DNA of 64,000 nucleotides from a virus, in the IMG/VR virus record IMGVR_UViG_3300017971_007885, positions 36,483-100,482 of that record, one strand, 5' to 3'. This document shows positions 36,004-43,832 of this stretch, piece by piece. Each line of letters starts with the position of its first letter. The first letter of the stretch is position 1. Under the pieces are notes generated by a model that saw nothing but the letters and a program-made list of their open reading frames with translations, was not told the origin of the DNA and made no database searches. Position numbers and translations under genes: made by a program.

Positions 36004-36498
36004 ATGCCTTTTTCAGAGATCAAGATACTAATTGCAGAAGACGATCTAGCATTGGCCAATCTGTGGGAACGGATTTGTACCGAAATAGGTTTTCAGGTCA
36101 CTAAAGCCATAACCGTTCGAGAAGCACTTGAACACGTGGGTACGGCTCACATTTTATTGGCCGATCTGATGCTTGCCGATGGACGTGCGGATTTGCTGAT
36201 TTCTAATTGGGTTGAGCACAATGGCGGCCCGCTTGTTTGCGTTTCTGGTGTTTTGTCTGAATCCGAGATCTGGGATTTCATCTTGCAGGGAGCATATAAT
36301 GCTTTTGCAAAAACCGATTTTACAAATGAGATGGTACGGACCTTGGTCGTGCGATATGCAAAGTGGGTCATGCTGAAGGTGAGGCTAGATGCACTAGAAA
36401 ACCAAATTAAGCTACAACGTTATGCGATCGGCGGATTGACGGCTTTGGTCTTGGGAAAAGAGCTATGGAGTTTTATAGCCCCCCTGTTCTTTCCATAA
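36004..36498 (+). CDS. Response-regulator receiver domain fused to a membrane segment
   Basis: 164 residues. The first 110 form a REC domain: EDD at residues 12-14, phospho-acceptor candidate D54 in LLADLMLADG, S81 in CVSG (Thr/Ser switch position) and K103 in FAKTDF, so the key residues are kept. Instead of an output domain there is a short coiled coil (LENQIKLQRY) and one hydrophobic helix at about 139-159 (AIGGLTALVLGKELWSFIAP). Its place after the hydrolase and before the late terminator is that of a holin. A phosphorylation-sensitive lysis or signalling protein is possible. I know of no described case. Confidence 0.8.
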   Translation: MPFSEIKILIAEDDLALANLWERICTEIGFQVTKAITVREALEHVGTAHILLADLMLADGRADLLISNWVEHNGGPLVCVSGVLSESEIWDFILQGAYNAFAKTDFTNEMVRTLVVRYAKWVMLKVRLDALENQIKLQRYAIGGLTALVLGKELWSFIAPLFFP

Positions 36499-36513
36499 AA
36501 AGGTATCAGACAA

Positions 36514-36541
36514 GAGGCGATCTTTTAGATCGTCTTTTTTT
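36514..36541 (+). terminator. Intrinsic terminator of the structural/lysis operon
   Basis: GGCGATC (36516-36522) pairs with GATCGTC (36528-36534), including one G-U pair, around a 5-base loop, followed by seven T. It closes the late region directly before a new promoter. Confidence 0.88.
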
Positions 36542-36565
36542 GTGCGTACGTGGTGACACAAGATG

Positions 36566-36594
36566 TTGACAGGTCGTGTCATCTGTGATAGAAT
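36566..36594 (+). promoter_or_regulatory. Sigma-70-like promoter TTGACA-17-TAGAAT
   Basis: A perfect -35 (36566-36571), a 17 bp spacer and TAGAAT (36589-36594), 17 bases before the ATG of the RHH gene, with AGGAG between. It sits between a terminator and the RHH/FtsK operon, so this operon is expressed independently of the late genes, probably by host polymerase. Confidence 0.85.
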
Positions 36595-36610
36595 GGTTAC
36601 AGGAGAAAAC

Positions 36611-36949
36611 ATGCCAGGAAAACAGGTCAGAATTGACGCAAATTTGCTTGCCAAGCTTCAGTGTGAAGCGGATCGTCACAACCTAACTATCAGTAAGTAT
36701 ATCGAACAACTAATCAAAGAATCGCAAGCATACAAAAGCCTTTTGATTGACGTGGGTTTTGACTTGCGGCCAGATCAAGGCCGCTTGGTGGGCCTATCAA
36801 TGGAAGCGTGGGCACGATTGAACAGCTTTCGAGCAGATTACATCAAAGCGCAACCCACATGTACAGGAGATATTAGCAGTGTAGTGTTGCATCTACTAGA
36901 AGGGGCCGATCATGAATCAGATCGGAGCGTGGCTAAATGCCCTGTATAG
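36611..36949 (+). CDS. Ribbon-helix-helix (CopG/Arc-like) DNA-binding protein
   Basis: 112 residues, AGGAG before ATG 36611. Residues 4-38 fit a ribbon-helix-helix: strand KQVRIDANL, helix AKLQCEADRHN and helix TISKYIEQLIKES. The C-terminal 70 residues are an extra helical region (LSMEAWARLNSFRADYI). Such proteins bind short operator repeats as dimers and can act as repressors or as accessory factors for DNA transfer and partition. It is co-transcribed with, and overlaps, an FtsK-like translocase, and might bind the genomic ATTATCAA repeats; that is inference. Confidence 0.75.
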   Translation: MPGKQVRIDANLLAKLQCEADRHNLTISKYIEQLIKESQAYKSLLIDVGFDLRPDQGRLVGLSMEAWARLNSFRADYIKAQPTCTGDISSVVLHLLEGADHESDRSVAKCPV

Positions 36950-38204
36950 GGTATTGACGCTAGAGAAGGGTATCTTTTTCAATCTCGTAGGACGACAGCG
37001 GGGACTTCGGACCTACCTCATGCAGATTCACCTACCAAACACGGCAGATTTGCCCAAGGTGCTCAAGGCGCATGAATCTTTGGCCATGGCCATGGGTGTG
37101 GAGCATGTCCGGGTAGCTAGAAACAAGGCGCTTGTTGACATAGATGTGCCGCTTCCAGAGGATTCATGGCGCTCTGTGAAATTGAGCCAGATATTATCAA
37201 GCCAGGCGGAGCGGCTAACTCTTGGACACGATAGCGGCGGCCAGGTGGCCACGATAAGCCTACAGTCACCACTTTGCGCCAACGTTCTTTTTGCCGGAAT
37301 GCCAGGCAGTGGCAAGACTTTTTCAATGATTAGCCTGGTGTTCCAATGTGCCGTGATGTACGATCCACAGGATCTTCAGATCATCTTGATCGATCTGAAG
37401 AACGACAGGGCATGGAAACCGCTTCATATGTTGCCCCACTTGGCACATCCGCCCGTGAAGACTGAGCAGGAAGCCCGCCAGGTTCTGGAGTGGGTCCGGG
37501 ATCAACGGCTGGAGCGGATCCACTACAATGGCCAAAAACAGTTTCCACGGCTCCTTGTGGTGATCGATGAGATAGCTTCCTTGATCATGCGTGCCGGAAA
37601 GGAAGGTGCCCTTGCCAAGTTGATCGGTGAAAGCACCGGACAGGGCCGGGCACTGGGGATCAATCTATTTTTGGGCACTCAACAGCCCAACCAGAAAACC
37701 ATGGGAGCCTTCACTAATGCAGATATGCACGTGCGGATCGTGGGCCGGGTAACCAGTGCGGACTATGCCGCTCACGCTACAGGCCGCCCCCAAACTGGAG
37801 CGGAACACCTTTGTGGTAAAGGGGATATGTTGGCCTTCTTTGGAAACGAAATTCGGCATATCACAACACTGTACTTGGATCGGGACTCTCTGAAGCAATT
37901 GCCCAAGAAGATCGAACCCGAACCGCTTTTGCTTCCAGCTTTTACGGCAGATGCGCCGGAGCCAGGTGGCCGGGATACGGCAAAGATTTACAGCCCAGAA
38001 GTGATCAAAAAGACGGCATTGGCACTTTACTGGTTTTTTAAGTGGGGCAAACGGCCAACGGCCAATTCCCTACAATCAGAGTGCAAAGGTTCCATGACCA
38101 ATAGCCGGATCGCCAGAAATACGGCGCTTGACATTATCAAGCAATGGCCGGAGCCGGCTGAAGTCTTTGTGCGGAATCTTATGCAGGAAGGTAAAGCAAC
38201 ATGA
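36912..38204 (+). CDS. FtsK/SpoIIIE-like DNA translocase
   Basis: 430 residues. Walker A GMPGSGKT at residues 129-136 and Walker B LLVVIDEIA with D219/E220 are intact. GRALGINLFLGTQQPN and the LYLDRDSL region match FtsK/SpoIIIE/TraB-type motors. Residues about 360-425 form a helical tail (KTALALYWFFKWGKRPTANS, then NSRIARNTALDIIKQW) comparable in size and pattern to the winged-helix gamma domain that reads polar 8 bp guide motifs. No transmembrane N-terminus is present. It pumps double-stranded DNA using ATP. Overlap with the RHH gene and a following membrane gene suggest one machine. Confidence 0.85.
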   Translation: MNQIGAWLNALYRVLTLEKGIFFNLVGRQRGLRTYLMQIHLPNTADLPKVLKAHESLAMAMGVEHVRVARNKALVDIDVPLPEDSWRSVKLSQILSSQAERLTLGHDSGGQVATISLQSPLCANVLFAGMPGSGKTFSMISLVFQCAVMYDPQDLQIILIDLKNDRAWKPLHMLPHLAHPPVKTEQEARQVLEWVRDQRLERIHYNGQKQFPRLLVVIDEIASLIMRAGKEGALAKLIGESTGQGRALGINLFLGTQQPNQKTMGAFTNADMHVRIVGRVTSADYAAHATGRPQTGAEHLCGKGDMLAFFGNEIRHITTLYLDRDSLKQLPKKIEPEPLLLPAFTADAPEPGGRDTAKIYSPEVIKKTALALYWFFKWGKRPTANSLQSECKGSMTNSRIARNTALDIIKQWPEPAEVFVRNLMQEGKAT

Positions 38205-38647
38205 AGAAATTGCGCTTTTTTGGCATTGTCCTATCACTTGCCTTGATCGGTGGATGCGTGGCGCTTGGGGGAGTTGTCGGCTTCGAGATCGTGAATAATC
38301 CCGAGATGCGCATGCTCTTGAAAGTGTTCGCTTACTTGGTGGTGGCTTTGGCCTTGATCGGGGCCGTGTGTGTGTTCCTCATGGGCGTGATCTTGGTCAT
38401 CGGCAAGGGCTTGGGGTTGAGCCAGGGGGATACAAAAGCGGCGCTCCAGGCGGCGATCGCCTTGGCCAGAAGTTCAAACACGATCAACAAGCTTTATGGA
38501 CGGCTCCCCCGTGGACTCTTGCCGCCAGGTCAAGCCCCGCCCAATTATTATCAATGGCCAGTGAGCACCATGGGTGATGGCCCGATCGATGGCCATGCCA
38601 CTCATGCCAACACAGAACGGGCCAATGCTGAAGCTTGGGAGCGGTAA
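38201..38647 (+). CDS. Membrane protein with two transmembrane helices
   Basis: 148 residues starting at an ATGA overlap with the translocase gene. Two hydrophobic helices lie at about residues 6-28 (FFGIVLSLALIGGCVALGGV) and 42-70 (VFAYLVVALALIGAVCVFLM). A soluble C-terminal tail is proline-rich. It has no holin hallmark and is best read as a membrane partner or anchor for the FtsK-like motor, since the motor itself has no membrane segment. That role is inferred from gene order. Confidence 0.65.
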   Translation: MKKLRFFGIVLSLALIGGCVALGGVVGFEIVNNPEMRMLLKVFAYLVVALALIGAVCVFLMGVILVIGKGLGLSQGDTKAALQAAIALARSSNTINKLYGRLPRGLLPPGQAPPNYYQWPVSTMGDGPIDGHATHANTERANAEAWER

Positions 38648-38649
38648 CC

Positions 38650-38859
38650 ATGGATGTTTGGGTAGGCCATGCAGGAAAGAAACAATGGACCATCCAAAGC
38701 CTGGAAGATCCGCCCCAAGTACCCGAATTATGGCAAAAGGTCACGATCCGTTTTTACCTTGACCACAAAGAGAAGCCTATACCGGGTTATGTGAGCCGGA
38801 TCATTGACCATGAATGGTTTGTGGTCCGGGCCGGGAAACGACAAAGGCCCACCCTTTGA
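38650..38859 (+). CDS. Small beta-rich protein ending the translocase operon
   Basis: 69 residues, GGAGCGG eight bases before the ATG. The sequence VTIRFYLDHKEKPIPGYVSRII then EWFVVRAGKRQRP looks like a small beta barrel. No family is recognised. Its last codons form one arm of the bidirectional terminator. Confidence 0.55.
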   Translation: MDVWVGHAGKKQWTIQSLEDPPQVPELWQKVTIRFYLDHKEKPIPGYVSRIIDHEWFVVRAGKRQRPTL

Positions 38860-38873
38860 CAGGTGGGCCTTTT
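38843..38873. terminator. Bidirectional intrinsic terminator between convergent operons
   Basis: AAAGGCCCACC (38843-38853) pairs with GGTGGGCCTTT (38862-38872) around an 8-base loop. A T-run follows on the plus side and A-residues on the other, so it can stop transcription from both the translocase operon and the minus-strand LPD29 gene. Confidence 0.85.
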
Positions 38874-38894
38874 GGCTGAAATGATGAGGTATTA

Positions 38895-40283
38895 TCAATC
38901 CGCCGTCAATAGCACTTGCCCGTGCCAAACCATGTTAGGCTCTTCCTCACTCGACAGATGCCCGATCCCATCCTGGAGCAGATCCCACGCATTTTCCAAC
39001 TCTTCCATTGCATTGGTCAAAGCTTGACTTCTGTGCTTTTCCGGGATGCATTCCAGGGCCGCCAGAGCCGCCTTGATCGCCCCTTGATCGTCTTCCAGTT
39101 GAGCCAGGGCCGGACATTTGTTTGTGCTCCGGCGCAAGTGATCCACAACGTGCATCGTAATGACTTCCCGCCCCACAGGCAGATCGATACTTGTGGCTTC
39201 TGCTCTTACGTAGCAATCCACTGTAACAGATGCCCAGTCATGACCACGGGTTTTTAGATGCACCCGGTCCGACCTAAAAGAGCCATCCCGGTATCCATCA
39301 AAATCGGCTTCCAGCTTTTTCAATAGCGCCAGGCGCTTGATCCCTCTACGCTTGGTTGTTTCATACACGATCACGCATTTGGGATATTGCTCCAGGTACT
39401 GGGGCAAAAAGCGGCGCTTTATATCCTTGAGCACCTTGGCCGGTGGACGCCCGAGAGTAAAACCCATGGTAGGGATATCACGATCGTTGGGCGTGAAGGA
39501 ATAGCCGCCCCGGTGGAATTCATCAATCAGATGAGGCCAATTTCCGGACACTTTGGCCTTCGGATCATTGTTGTTGATCCAAAGGTGGATGCCATAACCG
39601 TCCGTGTGCATAATATCGCAGGATCGCCACTTGGGATTCCCTTCATAGCTCCAATCACTGCCCATCAAGTGCGCAATGTGTTGGCCGGTCCAGTGCACGG
39701 CTTGGATATTATCACTCGGGCACGGGCCAAGATCCAATTCTTTGGGCTCTGGATCGACCGGGGCGGCTTCCGCCGCCTCTTGTTTTTCTGGGTACTCTGT
39801 CATAGCTTCCAGCACTTCAGTGAACCAACGGTGTAAAGGCTCTCGGGAACTCAGATCCAGAACAAAAGAGTAATCACCATCATAGCCCTGGATGGCCGGA
39901 GCGTCCCAACCATACTTCTTTTTTCCAGCTATGGCCGCCGCCTCAATTAGGGCTTTTGAATGCTTCCGGATTAGAGAAGGCCGTGATCCAAAGCATACTT
40001 CTTCCGCACCTTCAGGCACTGGGATTTCTTTTTGCGCAAAAACCACCGAACCATCCGCCAGAATCCAAGAATGCGCATACTCGGTACGCTCATATTGGCC
40101 ATCATAGTGTTTTCCCTCAAAGGGTGCCAATAGTTTCTTGACTTGGGCCTTGCTTGGACCATCCGCCCAGACAATCCGCACCCCGCTTTTGCTTATCACT
40201 GAAAACTTGGTGCCGGGATAATTGGCCTTCAAAAGCTTCCGGACCATCTTTGCTGTCTCAACTGTCGAAATGTGCCTTGCCAT
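38895..40283 (-). CDS. LPD29-like domain protein
   Basis: 462 residues; AATGGAG lies 10 bases before the ATG at 40283. The N-terminus, AKMVRKLLKANYPGTKFSVI then SGVRIVWADGPSKAQVKKLL, matches the LPD29 (large polyvalent-protein-associated) domain known from phage and conjugative-element polyvalent proteins. The middle is negatively charged, and the rest (WRSCDIMHTDGYGIHLWINN, PHLIDEFHRGGYSFTPNDRD) is unrecognised. Transcription starts at promoter copy A (40344-40399). LPD domains are thought to act on invading DNA entry or defence, with no defined activity. Confidence 0.7.
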   Translation of the reverse strand: MARHISTVETAKMVRKLLKANYPGTKFSVISKSGVRIVWADGPSKAQVKKLLAPFEGKHYDGQYERTEYAHSWILADGSVVFAQKEIPVPEGAEEVCFGSRPSLIRKHSKALIEAAAIAGKKKYGWDAPAIQGYDGDYSFVLDLSSREPLHRWFTEVLEAMTEYPEKQEAAEAAPVDPEPKELDLGPCPSDNIQAVHWTGQHIAHLMGSDWSYEGNPKWRSCDIMHTDGYGIHLWINNNDPKAKVSGNWPHLIDEFHRGGYSFTPNDRDIPTMGFTLGRPPAKVLKDIKRRFLPQYLEQYPKCVIVYETTKRRGIKRLALLKKLEADFDGYRDGSFRSDRVHLKTRGHDWASVTVDCYVRAEATSIDLPVGREVITMHVVDHLRRSTNKCPALAQLEDDQGAIKAALAALECIPEKHRSQALTNAMEELENAWDLLQDGIGHLSSEEEPNMVWHGQVLLTAD

Positions 40284-40343
40284 CGTGCTTTACTCCATTC
40301 TATACTTGGGCCGCCCCGTTGGCCGCCCCTCAACTTCACGCTC

Positions 40344-40399
40344 ATTGTACCATGAGAAAGAAGCCAGATCCTGACGTGAATCTGACTTCTACCCTGACA
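40344..40399 (-). promoter_or_regulatory. TGTCAG-repeat promoter, copy A
   Basis: On the minus strand, extended -10 TGGTACAAT (hexamer at 40344-40349) is preceded by three repeats of the TGTCAG type; plus-strand starts are at 40371, 40382 and 40394, with 11 and 12 bp pitch. The first two are degenerate (GTCAG core). It reads into the LPD29 gene. Confidence 0.75.
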
Positions 40400-40834
40400 C
40401 TAGTCCCAGTCCAGATGTACCGGATCGGACCACTGACCATCTACCTGCTCATGCCACGTGGTATTTTCAATGGTTGGCTCTTTGCTCGTGTCCATCCAAC
40501 CCCGCTTCACCGTGGCTTCTTGATGAAACGTGGCTTCTGCCAACACCATCGGAGCCAGCACCCGGACCACGCTTATGGTCACTTCTTTGGTGCTCAAGGC
40601 TTCCGCCACATCGGCAAACACCGCTTCCAGGTCACACATTATCATTCCCTCTTTCTGACTATCTGGGAGCCGCCGCCACTGGGTGGATTGACGCCCACCG
40701 ATGCGATCGGCTACTTCTCCATCAATTTCTTCGATCTCGTACTCTTCTCGATCCTTCAGGACCGGCACGCTTGGATCATCACTCAGAGCAAAAAACACTC
40801 TTGGATCGTCCCTCAAAACTGCGATCTTTAACAC
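40400..40834 (-). CDS. Unknown acidic protein behind a structured leader
   Basis: 144 residues from a GTG at 40834. The first half is acidic (LKDREEYEIEEIDGEVADRI), and the second half contains MCDLEAVFADVAEALSTKEV. An internal AGAGGGA plus ATG at about 40642 could produce a shorter second product. It is the only gene read from promoter copy B, behind a 180-base leader with strong pairing potential. No family is recognised. Confidence 0.55.
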   Translation of the reverse strand: MLKIAVLRDDPRVFFALSDDPSVPVLKDREEYEIEEIDGEVADRIGGRQSTQWRRLPDSQKEGMIMCDLEAVFADVAEALSTKEVTISVVRVLAPMVLAEATFHQEATVKRGWMDTSKEPTIENTTWHEQVDGQWSDPVHLDWD

Positions 40835-40849
40835 TTTACTTACTTTCTA

Positions 40850-41017
40850 GCCCAGAACTGGGCAAACATTGTATTTGTGCAAACTTGGAGCCAATTTGTT
40901 CCGCTTGTCGCTTTTGGCTTGTCCCTAGCTATGACACTTTGGGCCGGACGTTATCCGTTTTGCAAGTCACGCTGTCAGTTGCGCGTGTGGCTCCAAGTTT
41001 GCGTTTCGTTTTCCTTC
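40850..41017 (-). ncRNA. Structured 5' leader or small RNA downstream of promoter copy B
   Basis: Between promoter copy B and the GTG at 40834 the transcript has a perfect 15 bp inverted repeat, 40879-40893 with 40988-41002 (core AAACTTGGAGCCA), closing a 94-base loop that includes a CCGGA-TCCGG type hairpin. A second hairpin, GCCCA-gaac-TGGGC (40850-40863), lies next to the start codon. No frame of note is found inside. A riboregulatory leader or a stable RNA both fit; no known class is recognised. Confidence 0.55.
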
Positions 41018-41023
41018 AACTCC

Positions 41024-41067
41024 AGTATACCAGATCTGAAGACTAGTTTCCTGACATGAAGCTGACA
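41024..41067 (-). promoter_or_regulatory. TGTCAG-repeat promoter, copy B
   Basis: Minus-strand TGGTATACT (-10 hexamer at 41024-41029) with two perfect TGTCAG repeats 11 bp apart (plus-strand starts 41051 and 41062). It drives the structured leader and the 40400-40834 gene. Confidence 0.85.
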
Positions 41068-41070
41068 GTT

Positions 41071-41517
41071 TCAGAATTCTTGGATAGTATTGCAGTATGG
41101 ACACCGGCCTACAACCCGGTAACTGGTAGAGCCAGGGCCGTCCGGCTCTTCTTTTTCAAAGGCGCTCATGATCATCGCGTGGCCGCAAAGGGAGCAGGTC
41201 ACCGGCACGGCATCCAGGTGGGACCGGAATTGTGCCCGAGTGTAACCGGCTTCCTGGAAGCAAAGAGCCACGATCGCCCGTTTCTCGAACCCCGGATCGG
41301 CATAGTAGATTATATGGTCGGCTACAGTGGCCGGGTCAGCGGCCAGGCGATCCACTTCGCATTCCACCATGTGCCGGGCACCAAAAAAGCCGGTCATCCA
41401 GGAGCTAAATTGATCGCTCTGGGTCCAGGGGCAATATGGCACGCCACCTTCCGCTGTCGCTGTGTTGTTGCTTTTCAGGCCGTGCTTGAATCCCTCAAAG
41501 ATTGCGCTTGGGTACAT
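41071..41517 (-). CDS. Zinc-ribbon protein of unknown function
   Basis: 148 residues; ATG at 41517 with GGAG nine bases upstream (a GTG at 41526 is too close to it). The C-terminus has CSLCGHAMI...GRCPYCNTI, a four-cysteine zinc ribbon. The earlier part (WTQSDQFSSWMTGFFGARHM) recalls small phage proteins that carry a Zn ribbon for nucleic-acid binding. Last gene of the unit that starts at promoter copy C. Confidence 0.6.
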   Translation of the reverse strand: MYPSAIFEGFKHGLKSNNTATAEGGVPYCPWTQSDQFSSWMTGFFGARHMVECEVDRLAADPATVADHIIYYADPGFEKRAIVALCFQEAGYTRAQFRSHLDAVPVTCSLCGHAMIMSAFEKEEPDGPGSTSYRVVGRCPYCNTIQEF

Positions 41518-41971
41518 AGTCTTCACGCTCCATTCCGGTCATACAGGCCACAAAGGTACCATGTTCATCCAAAGTTGTGTACAGATCGCCGTATACCTGG
41601 ACGTTGATCGTTGGCCAACCGGTCACATTATCATTGCCCCATGGCTTATGATCGGCATGGTAGTAAAACAGATCCCCATCATATTGAGACACAACCGGCA
41701 CATACCATCCCGGACCACGCCAGTGCACAAAAGCTGTACTCCCTTGGTGTTCCTGGAGCAGAGTGGCCAGGGTTTGATCTTGCTCTTTTTGGCACTCGGA
41801 GCAGTAGCCGCCCCCAGTCAAAGGCTTGTCACATCCGGCGCAATGGCTCTTCAGCCACTGGATCGCTTCTTGATCCGGCAAAATGTCTTCCCGAGTAGCA
41901 CACGATACACAAACACATTCCCCTTCTATCGTACGCTCAATTGGTCGTAAGCAGTACCGGCACCTATACAT
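41495..41971 (-). CDS. Double zinc-ribbon protein
   Basis: 158 residues; the ATG at 41971 overlaps a TTGATAAT box (minus-strand view of the genomic motif). Cysteine pairs CRYC, CVSC, CAGC and CSEC in the first 65 residues form two zinc ribbons. The C-terminal half (AFVHWRGPGWYVPVVSQYDG, TINVQVYGDLYTT) is a beta-rich domain. Unknown function, probably nucleic-acid- or protein-binding. Confidence 0.6.
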   Translation of the reverse strand: MYRCRYCLRPIERTIEGECVCVSCATREDILPDQEAIQWLKSHCAGCDKPLTGGGYCSECQKEQDQTLATLLQEHQGSTAFVHWRGPGWYVPVVSQYDGDLFYYHADHKPWGNDNVTGWPTINVQVYGDLYTTLDEHGTFVACMTGMEREDYVPKRNL

Positions 41972-41973
41972 TA

Positions 41974-42168
41974 TCAATCATCCTTCTGGTTGATCTCATC
42001 CAAGATCCTTTGAACGTCTTGTGATGTTGTCCCCGTTGCCTTCCAACCGCTTGGGGTTTGGTTTACACCGTTGCTTACAACTTCATCATTCATGCTCACT
42101 AAGCCTTTCAGCACAGCGGCAATGATCGCAATTGCAAAAAGTCCACCACCAATAATAACACCACCCAT
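41974..42168 (-). CDS. Small single-pass membrane protein
   Basis: 64 residues from the ATG at 42168, with AAAGGAAG upstream. It has a hydrophobic N-terminal helix (GGVIIGGGLFAIAIIAAVLKGL) and a polar C-terminus (TTSQDVQRILDEINQKDD). This is typical of small phage membrane proteins such as superinfection-exclusion factors, but that is only an analogy. Confidence 0.6.
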   Translation of the reverse strand: MGGVIIGGGLFAIAIIAAVLKGLVSMNDEVVSNGVNQTPSGWKATGTTSQDVQRILDEINQKDD

Positions 42169-42170
42169 GA

Positions 42171-42686
42171 TTACACTTCCTTTCTTCGTCTTTGTCTGAC
42201 CATCACGGCCAGGAACTGGTAACAACTCCCATAACAATGCAATCCCCTAAGATCCACATCCGCTTCCGGATTCTCTGAAACGATCTTGGCCAGGGCGCAA
42301 GCTTTGCAGTGCGCACCGGTTACTTGCTTTTGTTTGCCGTCTTCACGCTCTACAATGAAGCCGCTCCCGATGTCGATCGCGTACCACTTCAAGAGTGCCG
42401 GCTTCATTGCCACAGTATCATTCATGAGCCCTTCGTCAATCGCTTTATTGATTGCGGCTCGTTGGCACAATTGGCATAATTCCCCATTCGCCCAAGGATC
42501 TTCATGTGACAAATTCACATCCACTGGAAAGTGCTTCCCAAAAAGACCACAAAAAGAAGTCCCTTGCTCCCAAAGATGATACTTGGTGCCATAGTGTGGG
42601 AATCCCCATCTTTTGCCAAGAGCATGCGCCGCTTCTCTTGCTCTTTGTGGCGTGATCTGGTTTCCTGTACAATCTCTCATTGCCAT
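42171..42686 (-). CDS. Cysteine-rich protein of unknown function
   Basis: 171 residues; AAAGGCGG four bases before the ATG. Cysteines are grouped as ELCQLCQRA, HCKACALA and LHCYGSCY, suggesting two metal sites. The centre has FIVEREDGKQKQVTGAHC. The ATTATCAA copy at 42711 lies upstream of the ribosome binding site rather than on the start. No family is recognised. Confidence 0.55.
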   Translation of the reverse strand: MAMRDCTGNQITPQRAREAAHALGKRWGFPHYGTKYHLWEQGTSFCGLFGKHFPVDVNLSHEDPWANGELCQLCQRAAINKAIDEGLMNDTVAMKPALLKWYAIDIGSGFIVEREDGKQKQVTGAHCKACALAKIVSENPEADVDLRGLHCYGSCYQFLAVMVRQRRRKEV

Positions 42687-42708
42687 AGTACCGCCTTTGA
42701 ATTATCAA

Positions 42709-43044
42709 TCACTTGATCCGCCGTCCCTTCAATTGCGCCGCTAGGTCTTTAGCCGACATGCTAAAGGGTTCAACCCCCACGATGCGAGAGGCCCATGCTA
42801 TGATCTGACCACTCATAAGGTGATAGAACTGTCCCCAACCGTGGGCCAGGTGTTGGCCAAGGAACTCGTGGCCATCTTCCGCCGTTTCAACCCGGCAGAT
42901 CCATCCGCCTTCAGCACCGGCATAGCCGTGGATCTTTGCCCATCGTTTGGCAAGGTATCTTTGGGCTTGGCTTGATGATTTGTGGGGTCGGTTGCCAGTG
43001 TGCACCGTTTTGTGCCCGTATTGCTCCGGTCTAATCCGTGGCAT
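42709..43044 (-). CDS. Small basic protein of unknown function
   Basis: 111 residues; start ATG 43044 within GGATTGATAATG. The N-terminal half is basic (HTGNRPHKSSSQAQRYLAKR), consistent with nucleic-acid binding. Later GGWICRVETAEDGHEFLG and VEPFSMSAKDLAAQLKGR. No motif of an enzyme. Confidence 0.5.
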   Translation of the reverse strand: MPRIRPEQYGHKTVHTGNRPHKSSSQAQRYLAKRWAKIHGYAGAEGGWICRVETAEDGHEFLGQHLAHGWGQFYHLMSGQIIAWASRIVGVEPFSMSAKDLAAQLKGRRIK

Positions 43045-43053
43045 TATCAATCC

Positions 43054-43545
43054 TCACTTTCTTGTGGTCATCCCAAGGGTTTCTTGTGCGTCTGGGTGAG
43101 CACTCATGTTAGCCAGGCACCGCTTGCAAGTTACCCGGTACCCTTTCATCGTGTGGATCCCGCTCTTCCTTCTATGCCCGGTTGTGCACGTTTCCGCCCC
43201 ACAAAGGGTATACATGCTCGTGCGGCATTCTCTTTCAATTACACGAACAACATGGATTGCCTTGCCCCGGCCAACTTGGCCAGGAACCCAAGAATACCTT
43301 GTGATTTTCTCCAAACTCTCCATTTCGTGATCAAAATAGGATTGCCCGCCAGGCACTGACCAATGCCCCCGGAGCCCAAAAACTTGGGTTTGGAACTCTT
43401 CCAGAGCCTGGAGCCGGATCAACGCCCACCGAAGATCCCATGCGCTCACGTTTACATGTTCACTGGAACCCTTGCCGTCTATGGCCTTCTGAAGCCGGGC
43501 CAACATCTGGGGTTGGGGCTTACCATCATATGTCATGTATGCCAT
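43054..43545 (-). CDS. Unknown protein with C-terminal Cys cluster
   Basis: 163 residues from ATG 43545, with AAAGGA nine bases upstream; two further ATG codons precede it. Helical N-terminus (QMLARLQKAIDGKGSSEHVN, DLRWALIRLQALEEF), and a C-terminal CGAETCTTGH...TCKRCLANM cluster that could bind zinc. The ATTATCAT variant overlaps the start. Confidence 0.5.
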   Translation of the reverse strand: MAYMTYDGKPQPQMLARLQKAIDGKGSSEHVNVSAWDLRWALIRLQALEEFQTQVFGLRGHWSVPGGQSYFDHEMESLEKITRYSWVPGQVGRGKAIHVVRVIERECRTSMYTLCGAETCTTGHRRKSGIHTMKGYRVTCKRCLANMSAHPDAQETLGMTTRK

Positions 43546-43550
43546 TATCA

Positions 43551-43817
43551 TCATTCCTTTCTGAGTTTCAGCGAAAGTGTCATGTTGCCATAGCGGAATC
43601 CAAACCATTCCAAAATATCAACTGCTCGAACAGTTAAGCTTTTTCGCCTACCGGCTCTATTAAAAGTGAATTCGAATGTGTCAATTTGTATCCCCCCGCC
43701 ATAGACAGGTTCAATTGATGAAGAGATATAAGCATCACCATTAACGGTGATCTCACCATCGCCAACCACAATAAAGCCCTCTTCTGTCAGTTTTTCAATT
43801 TTCTTTTGTAGATCCAA
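43551..43817 (-). CDS. Small beta-rich protein
   Basis: 88 residues from a TTG start at 43817, with AAAGGA nine bases upstream. After a short helix (LQKKIEKLTEEG) the sequence alternates strands (FIVVGDGEITVNGDAYISSS, IQIDTFEFTFNRAGRRKSLT). Unknown function. Confidence 0.5.
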   Translation of the reverse strand: MDLQKKIEKLTEEGFIVVGDGEITVNGDAYISSSIEPVYGGGIQIDTFEFTFNRAGRRKSLTVRAVDILEWFGFRYGNMTLSLKLRKE

Positions 43818-43832
43818 GATTGCATTCCTTTT

